Below are positions 1 through 8,232 of a stretch of DNA of 45,007 nt, in pieces. The notes under the pieces are model-generated. The model was not told the origin of the DNA and did not search any database. It worked only from the letters and a program-made list of their open reading frames with translations. The stretch covers positions 1 to 45,007 of the forward strand of contig NZ_JNVB01000033.1 of the NCBI RefSeq assembly GCF_000770305.1, given 5' to 3'. Numbering within the stretch: the stretch's first letter is position 1; each line of letters starts with the position of its first letter. This stretch comes from Erwinia oleae (GTDB taxonomy: Bacteria; Pseudomonadota; Gammaproteobacteria; Enterobacterales; Enterobacteriaceae). A program made the translations under genes and the position numbers.

Positions 1-1008
1 TATAACGGTGCCATCGGCGTTGATGTGAACGGTAAAGATCATCAGACGATCCTTGAGATGGCGAAAGCGGCGGGTAAAGCGACCGGTAACGTTTCTACCG
101 CCGAACTGGAAGACGCCACGCCCGCTGCGCAGATCGCTCATGTGACGTCGCGGAAATGCTACGGCCCGGAAAAAACCAGTGACGTCTGTGCAACAAATGC
201 CCTGGAGAAGAACGGCAAAGGATCGATCGCTGAACAGCTTCTGAATGCTCGCGCCGATGTAACTTTAGGCGGCGGGGGTAAAACCTTCAGCGAAAAAGCG
301 AAAGCGGGTGAATGGCAGGGCAGGACGCTGGAGGAGCAGGCCAAAGCGCGCGGTTATCAGCTTATCAGCGATCTTGACGGTCTGAATGGGATCACCGTCG
401 CCAATCAGGACAAACCTGTGCTCGGCCTCTTTGCGGATGGCAACATGCCGGTGCGCTGGAAAGGGCCAAAGGCGAGCTATCACGGTAATCTTGAGGGCAA
501 ACCCGTAAGCTGTGAAGTTAACGCTGAACGACCGGCTTCCACGCCGACCCTGGCGCAGATGACCGATAAAGCAATTCAGCTTCTGAGCAAAAATGCCAAC
601 GGCTTTTTCCTTCAGGTAGAAGGCGCGTCCATTGATAAGCAGGATCATGCCGCTAATCCCTGCGGGCAGATTGGTGAAACCGTTGACCTGGACGAGGCCG
701 TGCAAAAAGCGCTGGAATTCGCCCGGAGAGAGGGCAACACCCTGGTAATTGTTACCGCCGATCATGCGCACTCCAGCCAAATCGTGGCCAACGACAGCAA
801 AGCGCCAGGCCTGACGCAGACGCTCAATACCAAAGAGGGCGGCCTGATGACCATCAGCTACGGCAATTCTGAAGAGGATTCTCAGGGGCATACCGGCACC
901 CAGCTACGTATCGCTGCCTATGGCCCACACGCAGCGAATGTGGTTGGGCTGACCGACCAAACCGACCTGTTCTATACCATGCGCGCGGCAATGGACATTA
1001 ATCAGTAG
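1..1008 (+). CDS. phoA: Alkaline phosphatase PhoA, 5' truncated by window edge
   Basis: This is the C-terminal 335 residues of the periplasmic, zinc-dependent alkaline phosphatase, which releases phosphate from monoesters. The reading frame is open from base 1, so the signal peptide, Asp51 and the Ser102 nucleophile lie outside the window. Visible active-site elements, in E. coli numbering, are EDATPA (Asp153/Thr155), TSRKCYG (Arg166), [11 protein letters not shown] (Glu322, Asp327, His331), TADHAH (Asp369/His370) and GHTG (His412). All Mg and Zn ligands in this part are therefore intact. The C-terminus ends at the usual family position. The first bidirectional hairpin of the downstream repeat array begins 13 bases after the stop and probably terminates the message. 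PhoB control is expected from the family, but the promoter is not in the window. Confidence 0.97.
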   Translation, partial: YNGAIGVDVNGKDHQTILEMAKAAGKATGNVSTAELEDATPAAQIAHVTSRKCYGPEKTSDVCATNALEKNGKGSIAEQLLNARADVTLGGGGKTFSEKAKAGEWQGRTLEEQAKARGYQLISDLDGLNGITVANQDKPVLGLFADGNMPVRWKGPKASYHGNLEGKPVSCEVNAERPASTPTLAQMTDKAIQLLSKNANGFFLQVEGASIDKQDHAANPCGQIGETVDLDEAVQKALEFARREGNTLVIVTADHAHSSQIVANDSKAPGLTQTLNTKEGGLMTISYGNSEEDSQGHTGTQLRIAAYGPHAANVVGLTDQTDLFYTMRAAMDINQ

Positions 1009-1020
1009 AAGGTTAGCAAT

Positions 1021-1628
1021 AAAAAAGCCTGAACGTTAATTCAGGCTTTCTCTGTAAATATGGCGGTGAGAGGGGGATTGATTCGCTTCGCTCACACTAA
1101 AGGCAGCCCGCGCGCTGCGCTTGCGGTCTGTCCATCCGGCTGTCGCCGGCTGTCAAACCCCGGCGGGGGTTCTCATCACCCCTCTCATGGGGGGATATGC
1201 AACAAAAAAGCCTGAACGTTAATTCAGGCTTTCTCATTAAATATGGCGGTGAGAGGGGGATTGATTCGCTTCGCTCACACTAAAGGCAGCCCGCGCGCTG
1301 CGCTTGCAGTCTGTCCATCCGGTTGTCGCCGGCTGTCAAACCCCGGCGGGGGTTCTCATCACCCCTCTCACTGAGGAATATGCAACAAAAAAGCCTGAAC
1401 GTTAATTCAGGCTTTCTCTGTAAATATGGCGGTGAGAGGGGGATTGATTCGCTTCGCTCACACTAAAGGCAGCCCGCGCGCTGCGCTTGCGGTCTGTCCA
1501 TCCGGCTGTCGCCGGCTGTCGAACCCCGGCGGGGGTTCTCATCACCCCTCTCATGGCGGAGTATGCAACAAAAAAGCCTGAACGTTAATTCAGGCTTTCT
1601 CTGTAAATATGGCGGTGAGAGGGGGATT
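1021..1628 (-). repeat. Tandem 183-bp tRNA-tailed repeats behind tRNA-Ser (3 full units plus the tRNA-proximal part)
   Basis: Units start at 1021, 1204 and 1387, and a partial fourth runs from 1570 into the tRNA gene. The period is exactly 183 bp throughout and the units differ at only a few positions. Each carries, on the plus strand, a 10-bp hairpin (AAAGCCTGAA / TTCAGGCTTT) and then a 19-nt copy of the tRNA-Ser 3' end including the CCA (1061-1079, 1244-1262, 1427-1445; the real tRNA end is 1610-1628). Read on the minus strand with the tRNA, each unit is roughly 120 nt of spacer, then the tRNA tail, then an intrinsic terminator. This matches the architecture of the E. coli tyrT repeats that give rtT RNA, where 178-bp units each carry 19 nt of the tRNA end. 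Function is unknown. Confidence 0.93.
1024..1049. terminator. Bidirectional intrinsic terminator between phoA and the repeat array
   Basis: A perfect 10-bp stem (AAAGCCTGAA / TTCAGGCTTT) with a 6-nt loop is flanked by an A-run upstream and a T-rich stretch downstream. It can serve phoA on the plus strand and the tRNA/repeat transcript on the minus strand. Copies lie at 1207-1232, 1390-1415 and 1573-1598; the last sits directly after the tRNA. Confidence 0.8.
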
Positions 1629-1697
1629 CGAACCCCCGATACGTTGCCGTATACACACTTTCCAGGCGTGCTCCTTCAGCCACTCGGACACCTCACC
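1610..1697 (-). tRNA. serX: tRNA-Ser (anticodon GGA)
   Basis: The reverse complement is an 88-nt class II tRNA starting GGTGAGGTG and ending CTCACCGCCA with an encoded CCA. The anticodon loop reads CTGGAAA (GGA, decoding UCC and UCU). The long variable arm, the GGTTCGAATCC T-loop and a 7-bp acceptor stem (GGTGAGG/CTCACC plus wobble) are visible. In E. coli the same isoacceptor gene, serX, also neighbours ghrA. A terminator hairpin follows at once at 1573-1598. Confidence 0.97.
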
Positions 1698-1728
1698 GTA
1701 TGACATCACTACTATGACGTCGGCCGCT

Positions 1729-1757
1729 AATGTAGGTAAAAGGCGCCCTGCGGTCAA
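1729..1757 (-). promoter_or_regulatory. Sigma-70 promoter for tRNA-Ser
   Basis: On the minus strand, TTGACC (1757-1752) and TACATT (1734-1729) are separated by exactly 17 bp. A GC-rich discriminator follows, as in stable-RNA promoters. This places the transcription start about 25 nt before the mature tRNA 5' end. Confidence 0.75.
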
Positions 1758-1894
1758 TACTCTTTCTCGCTTTGTTCACGCACTTAGTCAGTTTTTCAGC
1801 AAAGTGTCGCAAAAAACATCACCTCGTCTTTCCGTGCTTTTTGCTTGCCAGCGGCAGAGATTTCCGTGAGCCTTAAACAAAACAGGAGAGAAAT

Positions 1895-2836
1895 GTGGAT
1901 ATCATTTTTTATCATCCGTCCGCTGAACCCGACAGATGGACCACCGGTCTGCAACGGCGGCTACCCGATGCGCGCATTCGTATATGGACGCCTGGCGATA
2001 ACCGCCACGCGGACTACGCCCTGATCCGCCAGCCGCCGACAGAAATGCTTGCCGGACGTACGGCGCTGAAGGGCGTTTTCTCGCTGGCGGCGGGCGTGGA
2101 CGATATTCTTGAACAACTGCGTCGCTATCCCGCCATGCTGGCGCCGGATGTGCCGCTCTTCAGGCTGGAAGATACCGGTATGGCGCGCCAGATGCAGGAA
2201 TATGCGCTCTATCATGTACTTGGTTGGTACCGCCGTTTTGGCGACTATCAACAGCAAAAAGACCGGGCGCTGTGGCACCCGCTGCCTGATACGCCACGCG
2301 AGGATTTCACCGTTGGCATCCTGGGTGCCGGCGTGCTGGGGCGGAGCGTGGCCGATTGCCTGACTGCGTGGGGATTCCCGGTGCGCTGCTGGAGCCGGAC
2401 ACCTAAACAGTTGCCAGCCATCACCAGCTTTCACGGTGAGGCGCAACTGAGTGAGTTTCTTGCAGGAACGCAGGTTTTGATTAACCTGCTGCCCAACACG
2501 CCGCAAACCATTGGTATCATTAACCGCCAGATGATGTGCCAGCTAAAGCGCGGCGCGTATATTCTTAACATTGCGCGCGGAGCGCATCTGCGGGAAGACG
2601 ATCTGCTGGCCGCTATCGCCGCAGGCGAGGTGAAGGCCGCAGCGCTGGATGTCTTCATTGAAGAACCGCTGAATGCAAATCATCCATTCTGGCAACATCC
2701 GGCCATCGCCATCACGCCGCATAATGCGGCTGTCACCTTGCCCGACGATGCTATGGATTATATTGCCAACGCCATCCGGCTGCGCGAGGTGGGTGAAATG
2801 CCAACCGGTCGGGTGGATCTCACTCGCGGTTATTAA
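1895..2836 (+). CDS. ghrA: Glyoxylate/hydroxypyruvate reductase A
   Basis: This 313-aa cytosolic D-isomer-specific 2-hydroxyacid dehydrogenase reduces glyoxylate and hydroxypyruvate with NADPH. The product starts MDIIFYHP, as E. coli GhrA does. Residues 141-149 are the dinucleotide-binding turn GILGAGVLG. The family Arg, Glu and His catalytic residues lie in NIARGAH (about 228), IEEPL (about 257) and TPHNAA (about 276). The start is GTG: an AGGAGA site at 1884-1889 is well spaced, and the ATG two bases upstream is out of frame. ycdX follows 43 bases downstream on the same strand, so an operon is likely. Confidence 0.95.
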   Translation: MDIIFYHPSAEPDRWTTGLQRRLPDARIRIWTPGDNRHADYALIRQPPTEMLAGRTALKGVFSLAAGVDDILEQLRRYPAMLAPDVPLFRLEDTGMARQMQEYALYHVLGWYRRFGDYQQQKDRALWHPLPDTPREDFTVGILGAGVLGRSVADCLTAWGFPVRCWSRTPKQLPAITSFHGEAQLSEFLAGTQVLINLLPNTPQTIGIINRQMMCQLKRGAYILNIARGAHLREDDLLAAIAAGEVKAAALDVFIEEPLNANHPFWQHPAIAITPHNAAVTLPDDAMDYIANAIRLREVGEMPTGRVDLTRGY

Positions 2837-2879
2837 CGGTTCAGGGTGGTTCATGCCTGAGCGAATTAAGGAGAAAAAT

Positions 2880-3617
2880 ATGTACCCCGTTGACCTTCAT
2901 ATGCACACCGTCGCCAGCACTCATGCCTACAGCACGCTGCGCGACTATGTGCTTCAGGCACAGACCTGCGGCATCCGACTGCTGGCGATTACCGACCACG
3001 GCCCTGATATGGCCGATGCGCCGCACTACTGGCATTTTGTAAACATGCGCGTCTGGCCGCGGGTGGTAGATGGCATCGGCGTCCTGCGCGGTATTGAAGC
3101 CAATATCAAAAATATCGACGGCGAAATTGACTGTACCGGGCCGATGATGGATGCGGTAGATATCGTCGTTGCCGGGTTTCATGAGCCGGTTTTTCCGCCG
3201 CGTGATAAAGCCACTCATACAGAAGCGATGATCGCCGCAATGGCCAGCGGCAACGTGCACATTATCAGCCATCCCGGCAACCCGAAATTCCCGGTTGATA
3301 TTCTCGCGATTGCTGAAGCGGCGGCCAGATACGATGTGGCACTGGAGCTGAACAACTCCTCATTTACTCACTCACGTCCGGGAAGTGAACCAAACTGCCG
3401 CGCCATTGCGAAAGCGGTTCGCGACGCGGGCGGACGTATCGCTTTCGGGTCGGATTCGCATACTGCATTTACGCTCGGAAACTTCGAACATTGCCTTCGA
3501 ATCGCAAAAGAGGTGGATTTCCCGGAAGATCGCATATTAAATGTCACGCCGCGCCGTCTGCTGGATTTTTTAGCATTACGCACCGGCAAGACGATTGCTG
3601 AATTTGCTGACATGTGA
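2880..3617 (+). CDS. ycdX: PHP-domain zinc phosphatase YcdX
   Basis: This 245-aa PHP-superfamily metallophosphatase has all nine ligands expected for the E. coli trinuclear zinc site at the same numbers: His7, His9, His15, His40, Glu73, His101, His131, Asp192 and His194. I chose the ATG at 2880, preceded by AAGGAG, over an upstream in-frame extension that overlaps ghrA. The product then begins [10 protein letters not shown], as in E. coli. In E. coli YcdX works with the chaperone YcdY and is linked to swarming. The physiological substrate is unknown. ycdY starts 33 bases downstream. Confidence 0.95.
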   Translation: MYPVDLHMHTVASTHAYSTLRDYVLQAQTCGIRLLAITDHGPDMADAPHYWHFVNMRVWPRVVDGIGVLRGIEANIKNIDGEIDCTGPMMDAVDIVVAGFHEPVFPPRDKATHTEAMIAAMASGNVHIISHPGNPKFPVDILAIAEAAARYDVALELNNSSFTHSRPGSEPNCRAIAKAVRDAGGRIAFGSDSHTAFTLGNFEHCLRIAKEVDFPEDRILNVTPRRLLDFLALRTGKTIAEFADM

Positions 3618-3650
3618 CGTTGTCACTTATGTCCTGACTGGAATGACCTC

Positions 3651-4202
3651 ATGAATGAATTTTCGATCATCTGCCGTATCCTGGGTTCTTTGTACAACCG
3701 CCAGCCGCAGGATCCCCTACTTATGCCGCTTTTCGCCGTACTGCGCGAAGGTAAACTCCAGCAGCAGTGGCCGCTGGAACAGGAAGAGCTGCTGACGCGT
3801 TTGCAACAGAACAGCGATCCGCTCGCGCTCGCTGCCGACTACAACGCGCTGTTTGTCGGCCCGGAGTGCAAAGTACCGCCATATGGCTCTCAGTGGGAAA
3901 ATGGCCCGCAGGAGAGTGACGTGCGCAACTTTCTGCAAAGTCGCGGTATGCCGCTTAGCGATGCGCCAGCGGATCACTTCGGCGTGCTGCTTCTTGCTTC
4001 ATCATGGCTGGAAGATCAGTCTGAAGCCGATGAGTCTGACGCGCAGATTACGCTGTTTGACCGCTATCTTATGCCGTGGTGCGGTCAGTTTCTCGGCAAG
4101 GTTGAAGCTCATGCCACCAGTGACTTTTACCGTACGCTGGCAGCGCTGAGCCGCGAAGCGCTTCAGGCAATGCGTGACGAACTGGAAGAAGAGCAGCCTT
4201 AA
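3651..4202 (+). CDS. ycdY: TorD/DmsD-family chaperone YcdY
   Basis: This 183-aa all-helical protein of the TorD redox-enzyme-chaperone family matches E. coli YcdY in length. The conserved region around residues 65-90 (YNALFVGPE, then PPYGSQWE) contains the family's PPY/SxW-type motif. In E. coli YcdY raises YcdX phosphatase activity, probably by helping zinc insertion, rather than serving a molybdoenzyme. It follows ycdX on the same strand, which fits that role. The third E. coli gene of this operon, ycdZ, is absent; an unrelated exporter lies convergently downstream. Confidence 0.9.
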   Translation: MNEFSIICRILGSLYNRQPQDPLLMPLFAVLREGKLQQQWPLEQEELLTRLQQNSDPLALAADYNALFVGPECKVPPYGSQWENGPQESDVRNFLQSRGMPLSDAPADHFGVLLLASSWLEDQSEADESDAQITLFDRYLMPWCGQFLGKVEAHATSDFYRTLAALSREALQAMRDELEEEQP

Positions 4203-4218
4203 TCTGCCACCACGGTCA

Positions 4219-5106
4219 TTAGCGTAAACGGCGGAATTTAGGCAGGCGCGCATGCGCGCGCAGATTTCGCAGATTGATAACCGCAATGGCCGTGCCTGCC
4301 ACGACCAGTAGCGAACCGACAATTTTAAAGGTGTTCATGCTGTCGCCAAGCACCGTAACGCCCATGATCACCGCCAGCACCGGCGTCAGCAGCGAGTAGG
4401 GCATAATCAGGTTGACGTTATAGCTGCGCAGCAGCGCATACCACAGCGAATAGGCGACGATAGAAGAGCAGATGGCGCTGTAAAGAATGCCGAACCAGCC
4501 TCGCCATGTTGCATGGATCAGGCTCTCTATCTGGTTGGTTTCCAGCATGGCTGAAGCCAGACCCACTATCGGGATGGCCAGGAAGGAGAGCCAGCCGGTC
4601 ATTGCCAGTGGCTTAATATCCGGCGACTTCTTCACAATCAGATTGCTGATCGCCCATCCCGCTGCGCTGCACAGCAGCAGACAGAGCACCCACCAGGCGG
4701 GAATGGTGGGGCTTCCCGCCAGCACCACCACGCCAGTCAGCGAAATCGAAATCCCTGTCATCTGTATTAGCGTCAGCTTCTCTTTCAGCACCACGCTTGC
4801 CAGCAGCATGGCAAACGGCGTTCCCAACTGCACAACAATGGCGCCGGTGCCGGCATCAGTGTATTTCATACCGACAAAAAGCAGGGAAAAGTGCATAAAG
4901 CCAAAGGTAAAAGCCAGCGGCACCAGATAGCGAAGCTGCGCTCGGGTTACGCGGGTAAAAGGAACGAGGATCAGCGCAACGACGATAAAGCGCATCAGCG
5001 TAAGGAACAGCGGAGGAAGATCGAGCAGCCCCCATTTGACGGCGACGTTGTTGAATGCCCATACCGTCACCACCAGTAAAATCAGAAAAAAATGACGCAG
5101 TGCCAC
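4219..5106 (-). CDS. DMT-superfamily (EamA-type) inner-membrane transporter
   Basis: This 295-aa protein has about ten hydrophobic segments arranged as two EamA repeats (roughly residues 5-135 and 145-280), the drug/metabolite transporter pattern. The basic C-terminal tail, ending RRLR, should be cytoplasmic. I chose the GTG at 5106, preceded by AAGGA with a 7-nt spacer, over a TTG five codons upstream that lacks a ribosome site; this gives MALRHFFLILL. The substrate cannot be read from sequence; relatives export amino acids or metabolites. It converges with ycdY with a 16-base gap. Confidence 0.85.
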   Translation of the reverse strand: MALRHFFLILLVVTVWAFNNVAVKWGLLDLPPLFLTLMRFIVVALILVPFTRVTRAQLRYLVPLAFTFGFMHFSLLFVGMKYTDAGTGAIVVQLGTPFAMLLASVVLKEKLTLIQMTGISISLTGVVVLAGSPTIPAWWVLCLLLCSAAGWAISNLIVKKSPDIKPLAMTGWLSFLAIPIVGLASAMLETNQIESLIHATWRGWFGILYSAICSSIVAYSLWYALLRSYNVNLIMPYSLLTPVLAVIMGVTVLGDSMNTFKIVGSLLVVAGTAIAVINLRNLRAHARLPKFRRLR

Positions 5107-5929
5107 AAAGCAGTCCTTCAAATACGTAAATCACCCGATAATGATGGCATGAATTCGCCTCAATTTGACGGGCGCGGGTAATTTTTTTCTTCCCTCCAAT
5201 CCGTAAAGTCTGATTTTATGCACGCGTTTTTGCGTTCATCTGAGGCCGGAAGACTCATTTTATGAGACGTCGATCTCTTAAGGTGTTTTCCCGGCCAGCC
5301 TTGCGCGCCCTGAGCAATAGTTAACCATCTTCAATGTGTTTTCCGCTGCTTTATCATAAAGGGTGAAAAACCAGGCTCGCCCAATGACTGAAAAAAACCT
5401 GTCTGAAGCAGGTTTATTTACGAAAAGAAATTCATTCCCGGTAGAGTAAAAGCATCAACATTGAAAAAAGTATGCTCTTGCCGCAATAAACGCGTTTGTT
5501 AAAAAAAAGAGTAATGCATTACAAAACAATCCATTCCTTTTTGAAATATTTTTCATGCGCTGCGTGAAATAAGATAAACCTCATGATGCACCTTTGATGA
5601 CGCCTTTCGCCATTAGGACTAATCGCATTATACTCATTTCCAGCTACTGAAACTTCATCAAAATGGGTCGGATCTGTTCGTAAACCTGCCGCGTTCAGGC
5701 GTCCAGAAGCGGAGTTGATATATTGATATTTCGCGTTGTTTCGAAACCGTTATGTTACTTAAAAGCTAATTGATGATGATGGGGGAGAGGTTAAATTAAA
5801 AAAGGATCTGTTAATTACCATTATTGGCGGGCTGTCTGTGTTAGTTTTATTTTTTACGAAATAATTTAATTTCATTAATGCAGGCGTCCTGATAATTTGC
5901 TTTCACGATATCTCCTTGCGAAAAAAATT
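5107..5929. other. AT-rich 823-bp intergenic region
   Basis: No conventional protein gene is visible here. Base composition is clearly more AT-rich than the flanking genes to the left. The stretch holds a minus-strand intrinsic terminator (5391-5415) with no gene feeding it, and a short membrane-type reading frame (5763-5867) lacking a standard start codon. Promoters for the exporter (minus) and the glycosyltransferase (plus) must lie here, but I could not assign them. Confidence 0.6.
5391..5415 (-). terminator. Minus-strand intrinsic terminator with no assigned gene
   Basis: On the minus strand the stem AAACCTG / CAGGTTT (5415-5409 with 5401-5395, 7-nt loop) runs into seven consecutive Ts. 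The nearest minus-strand gene starts downstream at 5106 and no gene lies upstream up to 5929. The terminated transcript is therefore unknown; a small RNA is one option. Confidence 0.55.
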
Positions 5930-6922
5930 ATGCTTCTTTCCGTGATCGTGCCTGCCTATAATGTCGGGAATTATATTGTTGAATGTATTGACTCTTTGTT
6001 ACAACAAATACCGTCTCCGAATGAACTGATCGTTATTAACGATGGTTCAACGGACAATACGCTGGCGCTGGTAGAAAATAAGTACGCACACCTGGATAAC
6101 GTTAATATCGTCACCATCCCTAATGGCGGGCTGGGGAATGCGCGTGATACGGGCATCAGCATGGCGCAGGGCGATTTTATCTTCTGTTGTGATCCTGATG
6201 ATATTGTGTGTGACGGACTTTTTGTTGAGCTGAGTGAGGCCGCTGCCCGTTATCCGGATATGGAGATGTTTTGCTTTAACTCATTAATGTTCGAGGATAC
6301 TAATCCTGATAAAACGTATCCCAAGGTTCGACATATTGATACAGGTGTTCTTCATCCACAAAAGGTCTTTGCTTCGCTTTTGCGCTCTGGCTCTTATACG
6401 TCTGCAACATGGAATTACGTATTGAAAAAGCACGTCATTGAGCAGTATCAAATGAAATATATTAACCGACTGCATGAAGATCATGTTTTTACGCTCGAAG
6501 CGTTTATGCGGGCCCGTAGTGCGTATGTCTCCTCACGCCTCTATTATAAACAGCGGATCAGAAATGGCTCGCTGACAAATAGTGTAAAAAGCGAAAATTT
6601 CTTTCGCGAACGCTATAACGCTTTTATTACATCTTATGAGAAATTGCGCGCGTTGACGGAGAATACACCGTCCCACTGTGAGCTGAGACGACTTTATCTG
6701 ATTCATTCGTTCAGGCTGATGATAAACTTATGCATTGCTGATAACCGTAACGTGCCGATTTATATGATATCAGCCATTAAATATTTCGGGAAAAATCTGA
6801 AACCCGGCACACCAACCAGATGGCTGCTGTTAAGAGAGCCGGAATTATATTCTAATCTGCTGATGATCAGGCTGCGTCTGCGCAATCTGACGAATAATGA
6901 CAAGGTTAAGGTTGAAGTCTGA
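5930..6922 (+). CDS. Family 2 (GT-A) glycosyltransferase
   Basis: This 330-aa glycosyltransferase probably adds a sugar to a cell-surface glycan at the cytoplasmic face of the membrane. It starts MLLSVIVPAYN, typical of GT2. Motifs include NDGSTD (37-42), NGGLGNARD (65-73), the metal-binding CDPDD (87-91) and an HEDHVF acceptor/catalytic-base motif (182-187). I chose the ATG at 5930 because the upstream TTG extension adds nothing family-like, although neither start has a strong Shine-Dalgarno. It overlaps the flippase gene by one base (TGATG), so they are co-translated. The 5' half is AT-rich compared with neighbouring housekeeping genes, suggesting transfer. Donor and acceptor sugars are unknown. 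Confidence 0.88.
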   Translation: MLLSVIVPAYNVGNYIVECIDSLLQQIPSPNELIVINDGSTDNTLALVENKYAHLDNVNIVTIPNGGLGNARDTGISMAQGDFIFCCDPDDIVCDGLFVELSEAAARYPDMEMFCFNSLMFEDTNPDKTYPKVRHIDTGVLHPQKVFASLLRSGSYTSATWNYVLKKHVIEQYQMKYINRLHEDHVFTLEAFMRARSAYVSSRLYYKQRIRNGSLTNSVKSENFFRERYNAFITSYEKLRALTENTPSHCELRRLYLIHSFRLMINLCIADNRNVPIYMISAIKYFGKNLKPGTPTRWLLLREPELYSNLLMIRLRLRNLTNNDKVKVEV

Positions 6923-8211
6923 TGGCTAAAGTCGTTGATAGAAGTTTGCTGATAAATGTACTTTCGCTGCTGGCCTACCGTGGAACGACTTTCCTTTTTC
7001 CGCTGATTACGCTGCCCTACCTTGCGCGTATTTTAGGGGTAGAGCACATGGGGCTGCTGGCGCTGGGGCTGGCCTGCGTGATGTACTGTAGCACCATTTC
7101 AGACTGGGGCTTTAACGTCTATACCACCAAAGACATTGCGCAGCACCGTGAAAATCGGGAAAAAGTGACGCAGCTTTTCTGGTCGACGTTTAATGCCAAG
7201 CTTCTGCTTGGCGCTTTCTCCTTAACGATCCTGCTGCTGGCCACGTGGTTTAATCCGCGCTGGCACAGCCTGTTCTACATTGTGCTGGCGAACTCAACCG
7301 TGCTCTTTGGTCAGCTACTTTCATTTGGCTGGCTGATGCAGGGGTTTGAAAAGCTCGGGAAAACGGCGGTCATCTCGACGATCGGCCAGTTTTGCTCCAT
7401 TCCGCTAACGTTCTTGCTGGTAAAATCGCCGGACGATACCTGGCTTGCTGCGCTTATTCCTGGCGTTGTGGCGTTCATTTCCGCCGCGATCACGCTGTGG
7501 TTCGTCATTAATATGCGTATTATCGGCGCATATCGTTTTGATCCGAAAGAGATCGTGCAGCGCATCAGAGACAGTTTCGACGTGTTCCTGGCGATCGCCG
7601 GGGCAAATCTCTTTAACAACGTTAACGTGCTGATCCTGGCCAGCGTGACTTCCACCTATATGGTCGGGCTCTATAACGGCGCCGATCGCCTGAAAAAAGC
7701 GGCTAATTCGCTGCCTGAACAGGTTGGAAATGCGTTTTTCCCACGCGTAAGTTATCTGCTACATAAAGATCCCACCGCAGCCATCAATGCGACACGGAAA
7801 AGCATCACCTTTTCCTTTTTGATGAGCCTGTTTATTGTCATTTTCACGCTGTTGTTTGCCGACTATATTGTGCGAATTTTGCTTGGTGCGGACTATCATC
7901 AGTCGGCGAATGTGCTCAGAGTGGTGGTGTGCGGATTTATTTTTGGCAACGTCAGCTATCCGGCAGGGTTGCAGATCCTTATTCCGCACGGGCTGGCCCG
8001 CCAGCGTATGCACGTCATGTTTATTGTCGGCATGATTAACGTGCCTGTTTGCTGCCTGATGGCGTGGAAGCTGGGCGCCATTGGCGCCGCAGGCTCACTG
8101 GTGTTTTCGGAGTTTCTGGTGTTTTTAGGCATACTGCGCGTCATGGTCAAAAACGATCTGTTAAAACCCTATCTGCTTAAGCAAGATATTGACGCCGCGA
8201 AGCTATCGTAA
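6922..8211 (+). CDS. Wzx-type polysaccharide flippase (PST/MVF family)
   Basis: This 429-aa integral membrane protein has about twelve hydrophobic segments and opens with the RSLLINVLSLLAYRGTTFLF stretch seen in O-antigen and exopolysaccharide flippases. Such proteins move undecaprenyl-linked oligosaccharides across the inner membrane. Family-like features are LPYLARILGVEHMG near residue 32 and NSLPEQVGNAFFPR near residue 265. It is translationally coupled to the upstream glycosyltransferase. No polymerase, chain-length regulator or other sugar gene is nearby, so the pair must act with a pathway encoded elsewhere or be a remnant. Confidence 0.88.
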   Translation: MAKVVDRSLLINVLSLLAYRGTTFLFPLITLPYLARILGVEHMGLLALGLACVMYCSTISDWGFNVYTTKDIAQHRENREKVTQLFWSTFNAKLLLGAFSLTILLLATWFNPRWHSLFYIVLANSTVLFGQLLSFGWLMQGFEKLGKTAVISTIGQFCSIPLTFLLVKSPDDTWLAALIPGVVAFISAAITLWFVINMRIIGAYRFDPKEIVQRIRDSFDVFLAIAGANLFNNVNVLILASVTSTYMVGLYNGADRLKKAANSLPEQVGNAFFPRVSYLLHKDPTAAINATRKSITFSFLMSLFIVIFTLLFADYIVRILLGADYHQSANVLRVVVCGFIFGNVSYPAGLQILIPHGLARQRMHVMFIVGMINVPVCCLMAWKLGAIGAAGSLVFSEFLVFLGILRVMVKNDLLKPYLLKQDIDAAKLS

Positions 8212-8232
8212 GCGAAAGCCATGGAGGAACGG

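Noticed and set aside
1021-1628. Possible CRISPR array
   Set aside because: The repeats are 183 bp with no unique spacers and contain tRNA tail copies and terminators.
1609-1869. Plus-strand frame beginning MAVRGGFEPP
   Set aside because: It is the complement of the tRNA-Ser gene, a well-known false ORF type, and its remainder is the tRNA promoter region.
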